NCBI RefSeq assembly: GCF_016406085.1
Contig: NZ_JAEHFJ010000008.1
Coordinates: 103,057-167,056, forward strand
Length of the DNA stretch: 64,000 bases
Direction of reading: 5' to 3'
Source: Aureibaculum flavum
GTDB taxonomy: Bacteria; Bacteroidota; Bacteroidia; Flavobacteriales; Flavobacteriaceae
Below are positions 1-9,368 of the stretch, piece by piece. The stretch's first letter is position 1; every line of letters starts with the position of its first letter. Under the pieces are notes generated by a model. It saw nothing but the letters and a program-made list of their open reading frames with translations. It was not told the origin of the DNA and did no database searches. The position numbers and the translations under genes were made by a program.

Positions 1-1
1 A

Positions 2-418
2 CAAGGAGAATCTATGATTGGTAAAACTATAGATTTTGTTTTTGTTGGTAGTTGTACTAATGGTAGAATAGAAGATTTTAGATCTTTTGCATCTATTGTT
101 AAAGGAAGAAAAAAAGCAGACAATGTTACCGCTTGGTTAGTACCAGGTTCACATAAAGTTGAAGCTCAAATTAAAGAAGAAGGTATTTTAGATATTTTAA
201 CAGATGCAGGTTTCGCATTAAGAGAGCCTGGTTGTTCAGCTTGTTTAGCAATGAATGATGATAAGGTACCTGCAGGGAAATATGCAGTAAGTACTTCAAA
301 TAGAAATTTTGAAGGCCGTCAAGGACCCGGTTCTCGTACATTATTAGCAAGTCCTTTAGTGGCAGCAGCAGCGGCAGTGACTGGAAAAGTAACTGATCCA
401 CGTGAATTGATGGCGTAA
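2..418 (+). CDS. leuC: 3-isopropylmalate dehydratase large subunit, C-terminal part
   Basis: This is the C-terminal part of the large aconitase-type subunit that, with LeuD, isomerises 2- to 3-isopropylmalate in leucine synthesis. The reading frame is open from base 2 (Q-G-E-S before the first ATG at 14), so the gene begins upstream of the window and the ATG at 14 is internal. Visible family marks are VGSCTNGR with one cluster cysteine, [10 protein letters not shown] with two more cysteines that ligate the 4Fe-4S cluster, and [12 protein letters not shown] near the end. leuD follows 45 bases later. Identification is by family motif and by the leuCD order. Confidence 0.95.
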   Translation, partial: QGESMIGKTIDFVFVGSCTNGRIEDFRSFASIVKGRKKADNVTAWLVPGSHKVEAQIKEEGILDILTDAGFALREPGCSACLAMNDDKVPAGKYAVSTSNRNFEGRQGPGSRTLLASPLVAAAAAVTGKVTDPRELMA

Positions 419-463
419 GCGTCTACCAAATAACAATAAGTATAATAATAGAATAACCATACA

Positions 464-1060
464 ATGGCATACGATAAATTTAATATATTAAAAACATCAG
501 CATACCCACTTTCAATAGAAAATGTGGATACCGATCAAATCATTCCTGCTCGTTTTTTAAAGGCTACAGAAAGAAAAGGTTTTGGAGATAATCTTTTTAG
601 AGATTGGAGATACAATGCAGATGATAGTCCGAAAGTTGATTTTCCTTTAAACGATCCAAAATACAGTGGTAAAATTTTAGTAGGAGGAAGAAATTTTGGA
701 TCAGGATCTTCACGAGAGCATGCCGCTTGGGCAGTATATGACTTTGGATTCAGATGTGTAATTTCTAGTTTTTTTGCAGATATCTTTAGAGGGAATTGTT
801 TGAATATTGGTGTTTTACCAGTTCAGGTAAGCGAAGAATTTTTACAAGAGATATTTGGAGCAATTGAAGCTAATCCGGACACGGAAATCAAAGTAGATTT
901 ACAAAATCAGACGGTTACACTTTTAAGTTCGGGTAACTCAGAATCGTTTGAAATTAATTCCTATAAAAAGGAAAATATGCTCAATGGTTTTGATGATATA
1001 GACTATTTACAAAATATAAAAGGAGAGATTCAAGAGTTTGTAAAAACTCGTCCTTTTTAA
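464..1060 (+). CDS. leuD: 3-isopropylmalate dehydratase small subunit
   Basis: A 198-residue protein of normal LeuD length, the swivel-domain partner of LeuC. Diagnostic segments are VDTDQIIPARFLK near the N terminus and GGRNFGSGSSREHAAWA around residues 70-90, which form the substrate-binding part of the isomerase. It lies between leuC and a LeuA-like synthase in one transcription direction with short gaps (45 and 24 bases), so the three are likely co-transcribed. Confidence 0.96.
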   Translation: MAYDKFNILKTSAYPLSIENVDTDQIIPARFLKATERKGFGDNLFRDWRYNADDSPKVDFPLNDPKYSGKILVGGRNFGSGSSREHAAWAVYDFGFRCVISSFFADIFRGNCLNIGVLPVQVSEEFLQEIFGAIEANPDTEIKVDLQNQTVTLLSSGNSESFEINSYKKENMLNGFDDIDYLQNIKGEIQEFVKTRPF

Positions 1061-1084
1061 TATAATTTTCTACAGCAGACCTAT

Positions 1085-2602
1085 ATGACCAAGCGTAAAA
1101 TTGAAATTATGGACACCACCTTACGAGATGGTGAACAAACTAGTGGTGTATCATTTTCTTCATCAGAAAAGTTGACCATTGCTCAATTATTATTAGAAGA
1201 ACTAAGGGTAGATCGAATTGAAGTTGCTTCAACGCGAGTTTCTGAAGGTGAATTTAATGCGGTTAAAAGCATAACGGAATGGGCTAAAGAAAAAGGTTAT
1301 TTAGATAAAATAGAAGTTTTATCTTTTGTAGATAATGGATTGTCCATCGAGTGGATGAAAAATACAGGAGCCAAAGTTCAGAACTTACTGACCAAAGGCT
1401 CCTTAAATCATTTAAAATATCAGCTTAAAAAAACACCTGAGCAACACTTTTCAGAAATAAAAAAAGTTATAGAACTTGCTGTAGCCGCTTCAATTAAAAC
1501 TAATGTTTATTTAGAAGATTGGAGTAATGGAATGCGTAATTCAGAAGCTTATGTCTATGAATATTTAGATTTTTTAGAAACGCAACCTGTAGAACGTATT
1601 TTATTACCAGATACTTTGGGGGTATTATCGCCAGAAGAAAGTTTTAAATATCTCTCCACCATTCGTGCTAAATATCCTAAAATGCATATTGATTTCCATG
1701 CACATAATGATTATGATTTGGGAGTTGCAAATGCCTTAGAAGGGGTAAAGGCAGGTGTAAACGGTTTGCATCTTACGGTTAATGGAATGGGTGAGCGAGC
1801 GGGCAATGCTCCGTTGGCTAGCGTTGTTGCTGTAATAAATGACTTTTTACCTGATGTTGAAATTGGTGTCAATGAAAAAGCGTTATATACAGTAAGTAAA
1901 TTGGTAGAGACCTTCTCTGGTTTTAGAATACCGGTTAACAAACCTGTTTTAGGAGATAATGTCTTTACTCAAACCGCAGGTATTCATGCGGATGGCGATA
2001 GTAAAAAGAATCTTTACTTTAATGATTTGTTACCAGAACGATTTGGTAGAAAACGTAAGTATGCCTTAGGAAAAACCTCTGGAAAAGCCAATATTCAAAA
2101 GAATTTACAAGAGCTAGGTTTACAATTAAACGATGAAGATGTTTTAAAAGTAACGCAGCGTATTATTGAATTAGGTGATAAGAAAGAAGTAGTTACCAAG
2201 GAAGATTTACCTTATATAATTTCTGATGTATTGGATAGTAATGTTTATGAAGAACGTATTACTATTGAATCATACGTGTTAACACATGCTCAGGGGTTAA
2301 AACCATCAACTACCGTTTCTGTTAAAATTGATGGCGTCTTAATAGAAGAGCATTGTCAAGGTGATGGACAATTTGATGCGTTTATGAATGCGTTAGGTAA
2401 GGTGTATAAAAGTAAAGGGTTAACATTACCTAAACTTACAGATTACGCTGTTAGAATTCCACCAGGGTCGAGCTCTGATGCACTTTGTGAAACTGTTATT
2501 ACTTGGAAAACAGCTGATAAAACTTTTAAAACAAGAGGGTTAGATTCTGATCAAACCGTCTCAGCTATAAAAGCGACTCAAAAGATGTTGAATATAATTT
2601 AA
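1085..2602 (+). CDS. 2-isopropylmalate/citramalate synthase family protein with regulatory domain
   Basis: A 505-residue DRE-TIM metallolyase. The N-terminal barrel opens with IMDTTLRDGEQTSGV, has the metal-binding HAHNDYDLG at about residue 205 and NGMGERAGNA soon after. The last roughly 120 residues form a LeuA-type allosteric dimer domain (SYVLTHAQGLKPSTTVSV). The leuCD context makes 2-isopropylmalate synthase the most likely role. The sequence is of the divergent group that also holds citramalate synthases, so substrate choice (2-oxoisovalerate or pyruvate) cannot be settled by reading. No leuB follows; the next gene is unrelated. Confidence 0.85.
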   Translation: MTKRKIEIMDTTLRDGEQTSGVSFSSSEKLTIAQLLLEELRVDRIEVASTRVSEGEFNAVKSITEWAKEKGYLDKIEVLSFVDNGLSIEWMKNTGAKVQNLLTKGSLNHLKYQLKKTPEQHFSEIKKVIELAVAASIKTNVYLEDWSNGMRNSEAYVYEYLDFLETQPVERILLPDTLGVLSPEESFKYLSTIRAKYPKMHIDFHAHNDYDLGVANALEGVKAGVNGLHLTVNGMGERAGNAPLASVVAVINDFLPDVEIGVNEKALYTVSKLVETFSGFRIPVNKPVLGDNVFTQTAGIHADGDSKKNLYFNDLLPERFGRKRKYALGKTSGKANIQKNLQELGLQLNDEDVLKVTQRIIELGDKKEVVTKEDLPYIISDVLDSNVYEERITIESYVLTHAQGLKPSTTVSVKIDGVLIEEHCQGDGQFDAFMNALGKVYKSKGLTLPKLTDYAVRIPPGSSSDALCETVITWKTADKTFKTRGLDSDQTVSAIKATQKMLNII

Positions 2603-2679
2603 CCTTAGTAAAGTTAAATATATAGCCAAATATTCCTTTTTTTTGATTAAATTACTACCTTAATTTTTGACTTAAAACT

Positions 2680-3990
2680 ATGGTAGCTATAAATATTACT
2701 TCAATTTCAACAAAAATATTGTTCTCTTTTATTTGCTTGACTTTGTCAGTAGGTTCAGTGTTTGCCTATTCAAATTTTCAGGATGACTCAATTGCGTATG
2801 CTAATGAATATTTAGAATATGGCGGTGTTGTTTTAGATAGTGAAACTGGTAATGCATTGGTTTTTGCAACATTAACTGTTAAAGAAACAAATATCAGTAC
2901 GATTACAAATTCCGATGGCCAATTTCTATTAAAAGTACCAAAAGATCTTGACAATGGAGTGTTAGTAATATCCTATATCGGATTTGATACGAAGGAGGTT
3001 TTATTGACAACGCTACAGGCTGAAGGTAATGAGATTGTATTAATCAATTCAATCATCAAGTTAAGTGAAATTAAATTGGTCGCTCCAAATGATGCTAAAG
3101 CTTTGGTGAAATCTACATTAAAGAAAAAAGCTGATAATAATGTAAATAAACCTGTCCTAATGACCGCTTTTTATAGAGAAACTATTAAAAAAGGTCGTAA
3201 AAATGCCTCTTTAGCTGAGGCAATTGTAAATGTGTATAAACAACCGTATACCTCATCTAGACAAGATGATATTGAGCTGTTTAAGGCAAGAAAAAGTACA
3301 GATTATAACAAGTTAGATACTGTAGCTTTAAAATTGCAAGGAGGTCCTTATAATCCGTTATATATAGATTTAATGAAGTACCCTGAATATATTTTTAATT
3401 CGGATATGATTAATTCTTATCGATTTAGCTTTGCTTCTTCAACAACAATTAATGGTAAAGCCGTTTATGTAGTCGAGTTTAAGCAACTAAATACGGTTAC
3501 GGAACCTTTATATTATGGTAAATTATATATAGATGTTGAAACGTCAGCGTTAAAAAGTGCGATCTACAATTTAAATGTTGAAAATAAAGAATTAACGGGC
3601 GACCTATTTGTGCGAAAAAAACCGAGGGATATTAAAGTATACCCAACCAATGCAGCATATAGGGTGGATTATCGTGAAAAAGATGGTAAATATTATTATG
3701 GTTATGGAAATGTACAATTGAGTTTTAAAGTGAAACGGAAACGAAAATTGTTTAGTTCTAACTATTCATTAACGAGTGAAATGGCAGTAACCGATTGGAA
3801 ATTTAATAGTAATAATGAGAAGTTAAAGAATAGAGAAAAGCTTAAGAAATCTGTCGTTATAAGTGATTCTGCATCAGGGTTTTCAGATCCAGGATTTTGG
3901 GGAGCTTATAATGTTATCGAACCTGAAAAGTCTATTGAATCTGCTATTAACAAAATAAAGAAGCAGTTAAAAAAAGCCAATAAAAGTTAA
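2680..3990 (+). CDS. Carboxypeptidase-like regulatory domain protein
   Basis: A 436-residue exported protein. It has an N-terminal hydrophobic segment (residues about 10-30), then a CarboxypepD_reg-like beta-sandwich at about 48-125 (VVLDSETGNALVFATLTV, TITNSDGQFLLKVP, the usual signature of Bacteroidota outer-membrane-associated proteins). The rest, about 130-430, is a mixed alpha/beta region with MTAFYRETIKKG that recurs in this family, but I cannot assign it a function. It probably resides in the periplasm or at the outer membrane. It stands between the leu genes and a helicase, with no clear operon partner. Confidence 0.75.
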   Translation: MVAINITSISTKILFSFICLTLSVGSVFAYSNFQDDSIAYANEYLEYGGVVLDSETGNALVFATLTVKETNISTITNSDGQFLLKVPKDLDNGVLVISYIGFDTKEVLLTTLQAEGNEIVLINSIIKLSEIKLVAPNDAKALVKSTLKKKADNNVNKPVLMTAFYRETIKKGRKNASLAEAIVNVYKQPYTSSRQDDIELFKARKSTDYNKLDTVALKLQGGPYNPLYIDLMKYPEYIFNSDMINSYRFSFASSTTINGKAVYVVEFKQLNTVTEPLYYGKLYIDVETSALKSAIYNLNVENKELTGDLFVRKKPRDIKVYPTNAAYRVDYREKDGKYYYGYGNVQLSFKVKRKRKLFSSNYSLTSEMAVTDWKFNSNNEKLKNREKLKKSVVISDSASGFSDPGFWGAYNVIEPEKSIESAINKIKKQLKKANKS

Positions 3991-4017
3991 ACTGCTCATC
4001 AATTCTATTATTAAGCG

Positions 4018-4025
4018 TACTTTTG
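4018..4025 (+). promoter_or_regulatory. TAnnTTTG -7 element for the helicase gene
   Basis: TACTTTTG matches the Bacteroidota -7 consensus TAnnTTTG, 19 bases before the helicase start. No clear -33 TTTG element was seen. Confidence 0.5.
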
Positions 4026-4044
4026 CAGAAAATTACATTAAATT

Positions 4045-5166
4045 ATGTCAACGTTTTCTGATTTAGGTGTTCAATCGTCTTATATAAAATCTTTGAAAGA
4101 ATTAGGGATTACTGTTCCCACTGAAATTCAAGAAAAAGCTATTCCTGTACTTTTAAGTTCAAAAACAGATTTTATTGGATTAGCTCAAACAGGTACGGGT
4201 AAAACTGCTGCTTTCGGACTCCCTATATTACAAGCAATAGATCCTTCTAAAGATGAGATTCAGGCTTTAATTTTGGCTCCCACACGAGAGTTGGTACAAC
4301 AAATTCAGAAACAATTATTTAGGTTTACAAAGTACCATTCAAAAAAAATATTTTCTGAAGGTATTTATGGTGGTGAAAAAATTGATATTCAATTGAAAAG
4401 AATTCAGCGTACTACCCACATTGTTGTTGCTACACCTGGACGATTAATTGATTTTATTGAAAGAGGAGAAATTGATTTACAACACATGAAGACGTTAGTT
4501 TTAGATGAGGCTGATGAAATGATGAGTATGGGTTTTAAACAAGATTTAAATACCATCTTAAAATATACAAGTGGACTTAGAAATACATGGTTGTTTTCAG
4601 CTACAATGCCTGATGAAATTCAAAGTATCATCAAGAAATACATGTCGCCAAAGGCGGTACGGATTGCAGTGAATGAAAATAATTTAGTCAATTCAAATAT
4701 TAGTCATCAATATTTAATCACTACTATAAAGAAAAAAGTAGATGTCCTTATTCAGTTTTTAGAAAGTAAGCCTGAAGAACGCGGTATTATTTTTTGTAGA
4801 ACAAAAGCTGGTACACAAAACCTTACAAATATTTTGAAAGAAGAAGGCTTCTCAGTAGGAGCTTTGGAAGGAGATATGCAGCAAAGAGATCGTGATAAGG
4901 TAATGCGAGCATTTAAAAATGAAAGTGTACAAATCCTTATTTCTACAGATGTTTCTGCTCGTGGTATTGATGTTAATAGTTTAGCCTTTGTAATTCACCA
5001 CCAATTACCAGAACAACTAGAATATTATACCCATAGAAGTGGTAGAACGGCAAGAGCCGGAAAAAAAGGAGTTTCAATGGCATTGATTTTACCTAATGAA
5101 TTACAAATGATTCATGGACTTCAAAAGAGCTTAGGCATAAAATTTACGGAGGTATTTACGTCTTAG
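4045..5166 (+). CDS. DEAD-box RNA helicase
   Basis: A 373-residue two-RecA-domain helicase of the RhlE/DeaD type. Motifs in order are the Q motif (GITVPTEIQEKAIP), Walker A AQTGTGKTAA, APTREL, TPGR, the DEAD box in LDEADEMMSMG, SAT, then in domain 2 IIFCRTK, STDVSARGID and HRSGRTARAG. The protein stops soon after the helicase core, so it lacks the long basic tail of cold-shock DeaD. It likely acts in RNA unwinding during ribosome assembly or mRNA turnover. Confidence 0.93.
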   Translation: MSTFSDLGVQSSYIKSLKELGITVPTEIQEKAIPVLLSSKTDFIGLAQTGTGKTAAFGLPILQAIDPSKDEIQALILAPTRELVQQIQKQLFRFTKYHSKKIFSEGIYGGEKIDIQLKRIQRTTHIVVATPGRLIDFIERGEIDLQHMKTLVLDEADEMMSMGFKQDLNTILKYTSGLRNTWLFSATMPDEIQSIIKKYMSPKAVRIAVNENNLVNSNISHQYLITTIKKKVDVLIQFLESKPEERGIIFCRTKAGTQNLTNILKEEGFSVGALEGDMQQRDRDKVMRAFKNESVQILISTDVSARGIDVNSLAFVIHHQLPEQLEYYTHRSGRTARAGKKGVSMALILPNELQMIHGLQKSLGIKFTEVFTS

Positions 5167-5263
5167 AAAGTACTTACCTGTTTTTATTAAAAACAGCTCA
5201 TTTAATCATTAAGAAATTTTTTAGTAAATTTCATTCATCTAACTGAATGTTGAATAGACTATT

Positions 5264-5677
5264 ATGCTAAAGAATATCTGCCTATTTATGGTCTTATCCG
5301 TTGTAATTGGATGTAAGAAAAAAATTGAAGATCCTTTTACTTGGAAAACAATTAAAGTTACTGCTACTGCCTATAATTCTACAACAGCACAAACAGATGG
5401 GAATCCACATATTACCGCTTGGGGCGATAGTCTACGACCCGGAATGCCATATATTGCCGTTTCTAGAGATTTATTGAGAATGGGATTAAAGCATAATACA
5501 CCCATAAAAATTGAAGGAATAAAAGGAACGTATCTTGTAAAAGATAAAATGCATTACCGTTGGAGAAATAAAATTGATATCTATATGGGTAAAGATATTA
5601 AGCGAGCGAAAGAGTGGGGCCGCAAGAAATTAGAGATACAATATGGTGTTATCGATACTACAAAAATAAAAAAATAA
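5264..5677 (+). CDS. 3D-domain (double-psi beta-barrel) lipoprotein
   Basis: A 137-residue lipoprotein: the first 17 residues are a hydrophobic signal ending in a lipobox (VVIGC, Cys at about 17) followed by KKK. The remainder resembles the 3D domain of MltA/YuiC-type proteins. It starts with VTATAYNSTTAQTDGNP and has a late KDKMHYRWRNKIDIYMG segment that matches the usual aspartate-containing end of the fold. A role in peptidoglycan metabolism at the envelope is inferred from the family. Confidence 0.75.
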   Translation: MLKNICLFMVLSVVIGCKKKIEDPFTWKTIKVTATAYNSTTAQTDGNPHITAWGDSLRPGMPYIAVSRDLLRMGLKHNTPIKIEGIKGTYLVKDKMHYRWRNKIDIYMGKDIKRAKEWGRKKLEIQYGVIDTTKIKK

Positions 5678-5724
5678 TTTTTTTTGTGATTTTTCAGAGA
5701 CTTCAGATACTAATGGAGTGTAAT

Positions 5725-5732
5725 TAATTTTG
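5725..5732 (+). promoter_or_regulatory. Possible TAnnTTTG -7 element abutting the sigma-factor start
   Basis: TAATTTTG matches the -7 consensus but ends one base before the ATG at 5734. If used, the transcript would be leaderless or begin inside the gene. It could be a chance match. Confidence 0.25.
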
Positions 5733-5733
5733 A

Positions 5734-6219
5734 ATGACCAAGAAACAAGCATTTACTGAAGTTATAAAAGAGAACCAAGGAATTATTTTTAAAATAACCT
5801 CAGTTTATACAAACCACAAAGAAGATCAACAAGATTTATATCAAGAAATAGTTTATCAGCTGTTTAAGTCTTATAAGACCTTTAAGGGTAACGCAAAAAT
5901 TAGCACCTGGATGTATAGGGTCGCTTTAAATACATCAATAACCTACTTGAAAAAGGAAAAGAGAGGTGGCGTTCGAATTCCAATTGAAAAAATACTTACA
6001 TATAAAACGGAACAAGAAGATACTATTATAGAAGATCGTATTGTGCTGTTACATACTCAGATTAAGAAATTGAATATTATAGAAAAAGGTATAATTCTGC
6101 TTTATTTAGAAGGAAAAAACTATGATGAAATAGCGGAAATAACCGGATTTACAAATACAAATGTGGGTACCAGATTATCTCGAATTAAAGAAAAATTAAA
6201 AACGCAAATTTTAAAGTAA
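5734..6219 (+). CDS. ECF-type RNA polymerase sigma-70 factor
   Basis: A 161-residue extracytoplasmic-function sigma factor. Region 2 lies at about 10-75 (DQQDLYQEIVYQLFKSY and STWMYRVALNTSI). Region 4 covers about 105-158, with the HTH in GKNYDEIAEITGFTNTNVGTRLSRIKEKL. It is followed after one base by a small membrane protein, the arrangement of sigma factor and membrane partner. The chosen start fits the family N terminus (MTKKQAFTEVIKENQGIIF). Confidence 0.9.
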   Translation: MTKKQAFTEVIKENQGIIFKITSVYTNHKEDQQDLYQEIVYQLFKSYKTFKGNAKISTWMYRVALNTSITYLKKEKRGGVRIPIEKILTYKTEQEDTIIEDRIVLLHTQIKKLNIIEKGIILLYLEGKNYDEIAEITGFTNTNVGTRLSRIKEKLKTQILK

Positions 6220-6220
6220 T

Positions 6221-6832
6221 ATGGAACTAGAAGAAATGAAATCACTTTGGTCCAATTTATCTAAAGAAGTTGAACAACAAAAAATATTAACTGATAATTT
6301 AATTATGGAAATGACTAAGGAACGTATTAACTCGAAATTGAATAAAATAGCACTTCCTGAAATGATTGGAGCATTGGTTTGTTTTGCAGGAGCCTTATTT
6401 ATTTTAGCAAATTTCTCAAAATTAGATACCTGGTATTTTATTACCTGTGGTATTTTTACTATTTCATATCTCATTTTACTGCCTATAGTTTCGTTAAGAA
6501 GTTTATTCAAAATGAAAAATGTTTCGCTTGATGATACTAATTATAAGCAGACCTTAATTAAATTTTCAAGAAACAAAAAAAGATATATGATGATTCAAAA
6601 ATCAAGTATCTACTTTAGTCTTTTACTAGTATTTACAGCAATGCCTTTGGCAGGTAAAATAATAAATAATAAAGATATTTTCTTTGAAAGTAACATTTGG
6701 TATATCTATTTACCTGTAATGTTGGTATTTCTATTTTTCTTTTCAAGATGGGGAATTAAATGTGTAAATAATGTTACACAATCGAGTGAAGATTTATTAA
6801 AGGACCTTGAAAAATCGTCAAGTAGTAATTAA
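6221..6832 (+). CDS. Membrane protein, probable partner of the ECF sigma factor
   Basis: A 203-residue protein with a hydrophilic N-terminal part (about 1-45, starting MELEEMKSLWSNLSKEVEQQ) and four predicted membrane segments in two hairpins (about 47-65, 70-90, 130-150, 158-178). The N terminus is of the kind found in proteins that follow ECF sigma genes in Bacteroidota. It begins one base after the sigma gene stops, so the pair is almost certainly co-transcribed. An anti-sigma role is inference from position; no ZAS zinc motif is seen. Confidence 0.7.
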   Translation: MELEEMKSLWSNLSKEVEQQKILTDNLIMEMTKERINSKLNKIALPEMIGALVCFAGALFILANFSKLDTWYFITCGIFTISYLILLPIVSLRSLFKMKNVSLDDTNYKQTLIKFSRNKKRYMMIQKSSIYFSLLLVFTAMPLAGKIINNKDIFFESNIWYIYLPVMLVFLFFFSRWGIKCVNNVTQSSEDLLKDLEKSSSSN

Positions 6833-7024
6833 AATAATTTTTTTAAATGAAATTTTATTAATCTGATAATTAGTCGCTTATATAATATCTTCTAAATAAT
6901 GTAAAAAAACATGGATTTTATGTAGGAGTTTTTGAATGGAAGTTGTTTTAATAATGAATAGTGAAATAATATTAATCAAATTATAAATTCAGATATACTA
7001 TAAGATTAATAGAACAAAGGGGTA

Positions 7025-7068
7025 AAAACTGTCTTAACGCATTGGTGAGTTAAGGCAGTTTTTTTTTT
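7025..7068 (+). terminator. Rho-independent terminator
   Basis: Stem AACTGTCTTAAC pairs with GTTAAGGCAGTT (one G-T wobble) around a 10-base loop and is followed by an unbroken T run of about ten bases. It closes the sigma operon or an unrecognised small transcript. Confidence 0.85.
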
Positions 7069-7117
7069 GCGTTATTTTAAATTTTCAAAATACATTATTA
7101 TATGTAATTAAGTTTAG

Positions 7118-7125
7118 TATTTTTG
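7118..7125 (+). promoter_or_regulatory. TAnnTTTG -7 element for the amidase
   Basis: TATTTTTG matches the consensus, 28 bases before the ATG at 7154. Confidence 0.5.
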
Positions 7126-7153
7126 AAACGTTAAAAGTGGAAAATTGTACTCA

Positions 7154-7813
7154 ATGAAATGTAGTGTATTGTTACTTGTTTTTATAGCCTTTTTTTCCTG
7201 TAAATCTGCTCAGAAAATTGTGGATAAACCAATAATTTTTGATCAAGAAAGGAAAGAGTTGACTTTAGCTTATTTATCTAATCGTTATGGGTTAGAACAA
7301 GAATCGCCAACAATTGAGCCTAAAATGGTGGTACTGCACTGGACGGCTATTCCTACTTTAGAAAGATCTTTTACTGCTTTTAATAAATCAGCTTTACCGA
7401 ATTGGAGACCTGAATTGGTTGATAAGAGTTGGCTAAATGTTTCTTCACAATTTTTAGTAGCTCAAGATGGTACTATTTATCGTTTAATGCCCGAAACTTT
7501 TATGGCTAGGCATGTTATTGGATTAAACCATGCAGCAATTGGCATAGAAAATGTAGGAGGTACAAAAGATACACCATTGACATCAGCTCAATTAAAATCG
7601 AATATATGGTTGGTTACTTATTTAGCTAAAAAATATGATATTCAATATGTGATTGGACATTATGAATATACTAATTTTGAAGGTCATCCATTATGGTTGG
7701 AAAAAGATGGTAATTATAGGACCGAAAAAACCGATCCTGGTGTAGATTTTGTAAACAAAGTTAAAAGTGCTACAAAAAGCTTAAATTTGAAACCAACACC
7801 TTTAAAATTATAA
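7154..7813 (+). CDS. N-acetylmuramoyl-L-alanine amidase (Amidase_2), lipoprotein
   Basis: About 219 residues from the ATG at 7154; an upstream TTG at 7145 is in frame but less likely. A signal peptide ends in a lipobox (FFSC). The amidase domain has the zinc ligands expected of the AmiD/T7-lysozyme fold: VVLHWTA (first His), LNHAAIGIENVGG and GHYEY (second His), and a late KTDPGVDF segment that carries the catalytic Lys and the third ligand. It should cleave the MurNAc-L-Ala bond of peptidoglycan, from the inner face of the outer membrane. Confidence 0.88.
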   Translation: MKCSVLLLVFIAFFSCKSAQKIVDKPIIFDQERKELTLAYLSNRYGLEQESPTIEPKMVVLHWTAIPTLERSFTAFNKSALPNWRPELVDKSWLNVSSQFLVAQDGTIYRLMPETFMARHVIGLNHAAIGIENVGGTKDTPLTSAQLKSNIWLVTYLAKKYDIQYVIGHYEYTNFEGHPLWLEKDGNYRTEKTDPGVDFVNKVKSATKSLNLKPTPLKL

Positions 7814-7897
7814 ATGATTTATACGAGGCATTAAAAATGATTTTATGATAATGCCGAGGGTAAAACTTCAACGAATAACTATCAAGACAATTAAACT

Positions 7898-9364
7898 ATG
7901 AAATTAAGAATACTACTTATAACTATTATCCTATTAAGTACAGAATTAATGCTGGGTCAATCTGAAGAAATGACCAGCGAACTTTATAAGACTTATGAAA
8001 AGTTTAAAGAGGCAAGTCTAGACAAACGTAGAATTAAGCATAATACTATAAAGCCATTAGTTGATAAACTTCGTAAGAACCCTAAGTTTATTGTAAACAA
8101 AGTTGGAGAATCTATAGAAGGTCGCGATTTAAATCTAATTAGTATTGGTAATGGTAAAACCAATGTTTTTTTATGGTCACAAATGCATGGTGATGAACCA
8201 ACAGCTACGCAAGCCATCTTTGATATTTTAAACTTTTTAGATAGTGATGATTTTTCGAAAGAGAAAAAGAAAATTTTAAAAAAATTGACCTTACATTTTT
8301 TACCGATGTTGAATCCCGATGGAGCGGAAGTTTTTACGAGAAGAAATGCATTAGGTGTTGATATAAATAGAGATGCATTACGTTTACAATCACCGGAAGG
8401 AAAAACGTTAAAGCGTGTTAGGGATAGTTTGAATGCTGAATTCGGATTTAATTTACATGACCAAAGTACCTATTACAATGCTGAGAGAACCGATAAACCT
8501 GCAACAATATCGTATTTGGCACCTGCCTATAATTATGAAAAGGAAATAAACGATGTTAGAGCCAATGCCATGAAGGTTATTGTTTATATGAATTCTATTA
8601 TACAAAAATATGCCCCAGGACAAGTAGGGCGTTATAATGATGATTTTGAACCTAGAGCATTTGGCGATAATATTACAAAGTGGGGTACGAGTGCCATTTT
8701 AATAGAATCGGGTGGTTATTTAAATGATGTGGAAAAACAAGAAATTAGAAAACTAAATTATGTTTCTATACTTTCAGCAATTTATACAATAGCAAATGGA
8801 GATTATAATGATATCGCTGTTGAAGATTACAATAAAATTCCTCAGAATGATCGGAAATTATTTAATCTAAAAATTAAAAATCTTACCTATGAGCTAAACG
8901 GGAAACCTTATAAAATAGATTTAGGTATTAATCGTATAGAAGTTGATAATAGAGAAAATACAGATTTTTATAACGTTGGTAGAATTGTAGATCTAGGAGA
9001 TTTGTCTACTTATTACGGATATGAAACTTTTGATGCAGAAGGTTATAAAATTGTTGCAGGTACATTATACCCAACTATGATTGCTTCTAGTACAAGTTAC
9101 GAAAGACTGAATGCTTTATCGATGTTAAAAAAGGGATATGCCTATGTTAAAATGGCAAAATTACCTGATGTTAGATACACGAGTAAACCTATGACCGTAT
9201 TAAAAGTAACTAAGGCTACTCCTAAATTGAATATTAATGTAGGTAGAAATCCGACCTTTTTATTGGAGAAAAACGGTACGATTGAGTACGCAGTGGTAAA
9301 CGGTTATTTAATTAATCTAAATGGAGAAAACGCTAATTTTAAGAATGGTTTAATTTATAAGTAG
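7898..9364 (+). CDS. M14-family zinc metallocarboxypeptidase, secreted
   Basis: A 488-residue protein with a signal peptide (about 1-20). The catalytic domain shows the zinc-binding HGDEPT (HxxE), then LNPDGAEVFTRRNALGVDINRDA with the substrate Asn-Arg, a third zinc ligand in FNLHDQS, and AILIESGG with the catalytic Glu. The C-terminal 180 residues are an extra domain with no clear family. It is convergent with the next gene, with four bases between them. Confidence 0.88.
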   Translation: MKLRILLITIILLSTELMLGQSEEMTSELYKTYEKFKEASLDKRRIKHNTIKPLVDKLRKNPKFIVNKVGESIEGRDLNLISIGNGKTNVFLWSQMHGDEPTATQAIFDILNFLDSDDFSKEKKKILKKLTLHFLPMLNPDGAEVFTRRNALGVDINRDALRLQSPEGKTLKRVRDSLNAEFGFNLHDQSTYYNAERTDKPATISYLAPAYNYEKEINDVRANAMKVIVYMNSIIQKYAPGQVGRYNDDFEPRAFGDNITKWGTSAILIESGGYLNDVEKQEIRKLNYVSILSAIYTIANGDYNDIAVEDYNKIPQNDRKLFNLKIKNLTYELNGKPYKIDLGINRIEVDNRENTDFYNVGRIVDLGDLSTYYGYETFDAEGYKIVAGTLYPTMIASSTSYERLNALSMLKKGYAYVKMAKLPDVRYTSKPMTVLKVTKATPKLNINVGRNPTFLLEKNGTIEYAVVNGYLINLNGENANFKNGLIYK

Positions 9365-9368
9365 CAGG

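Larger units (their letters stand above)
6833..7144. other. 312-base gene-free interval
   Basis: No convincing ORF. It contains a strong terminator hairpin at 7025-7068, about 190 bases downstream of the last gene, and a promoter element at 7118-7125 for the next gene. The 6833-7024 part is A/T-rich and could be a long 3' UTR or a small RNA. Confidence 0.5.
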
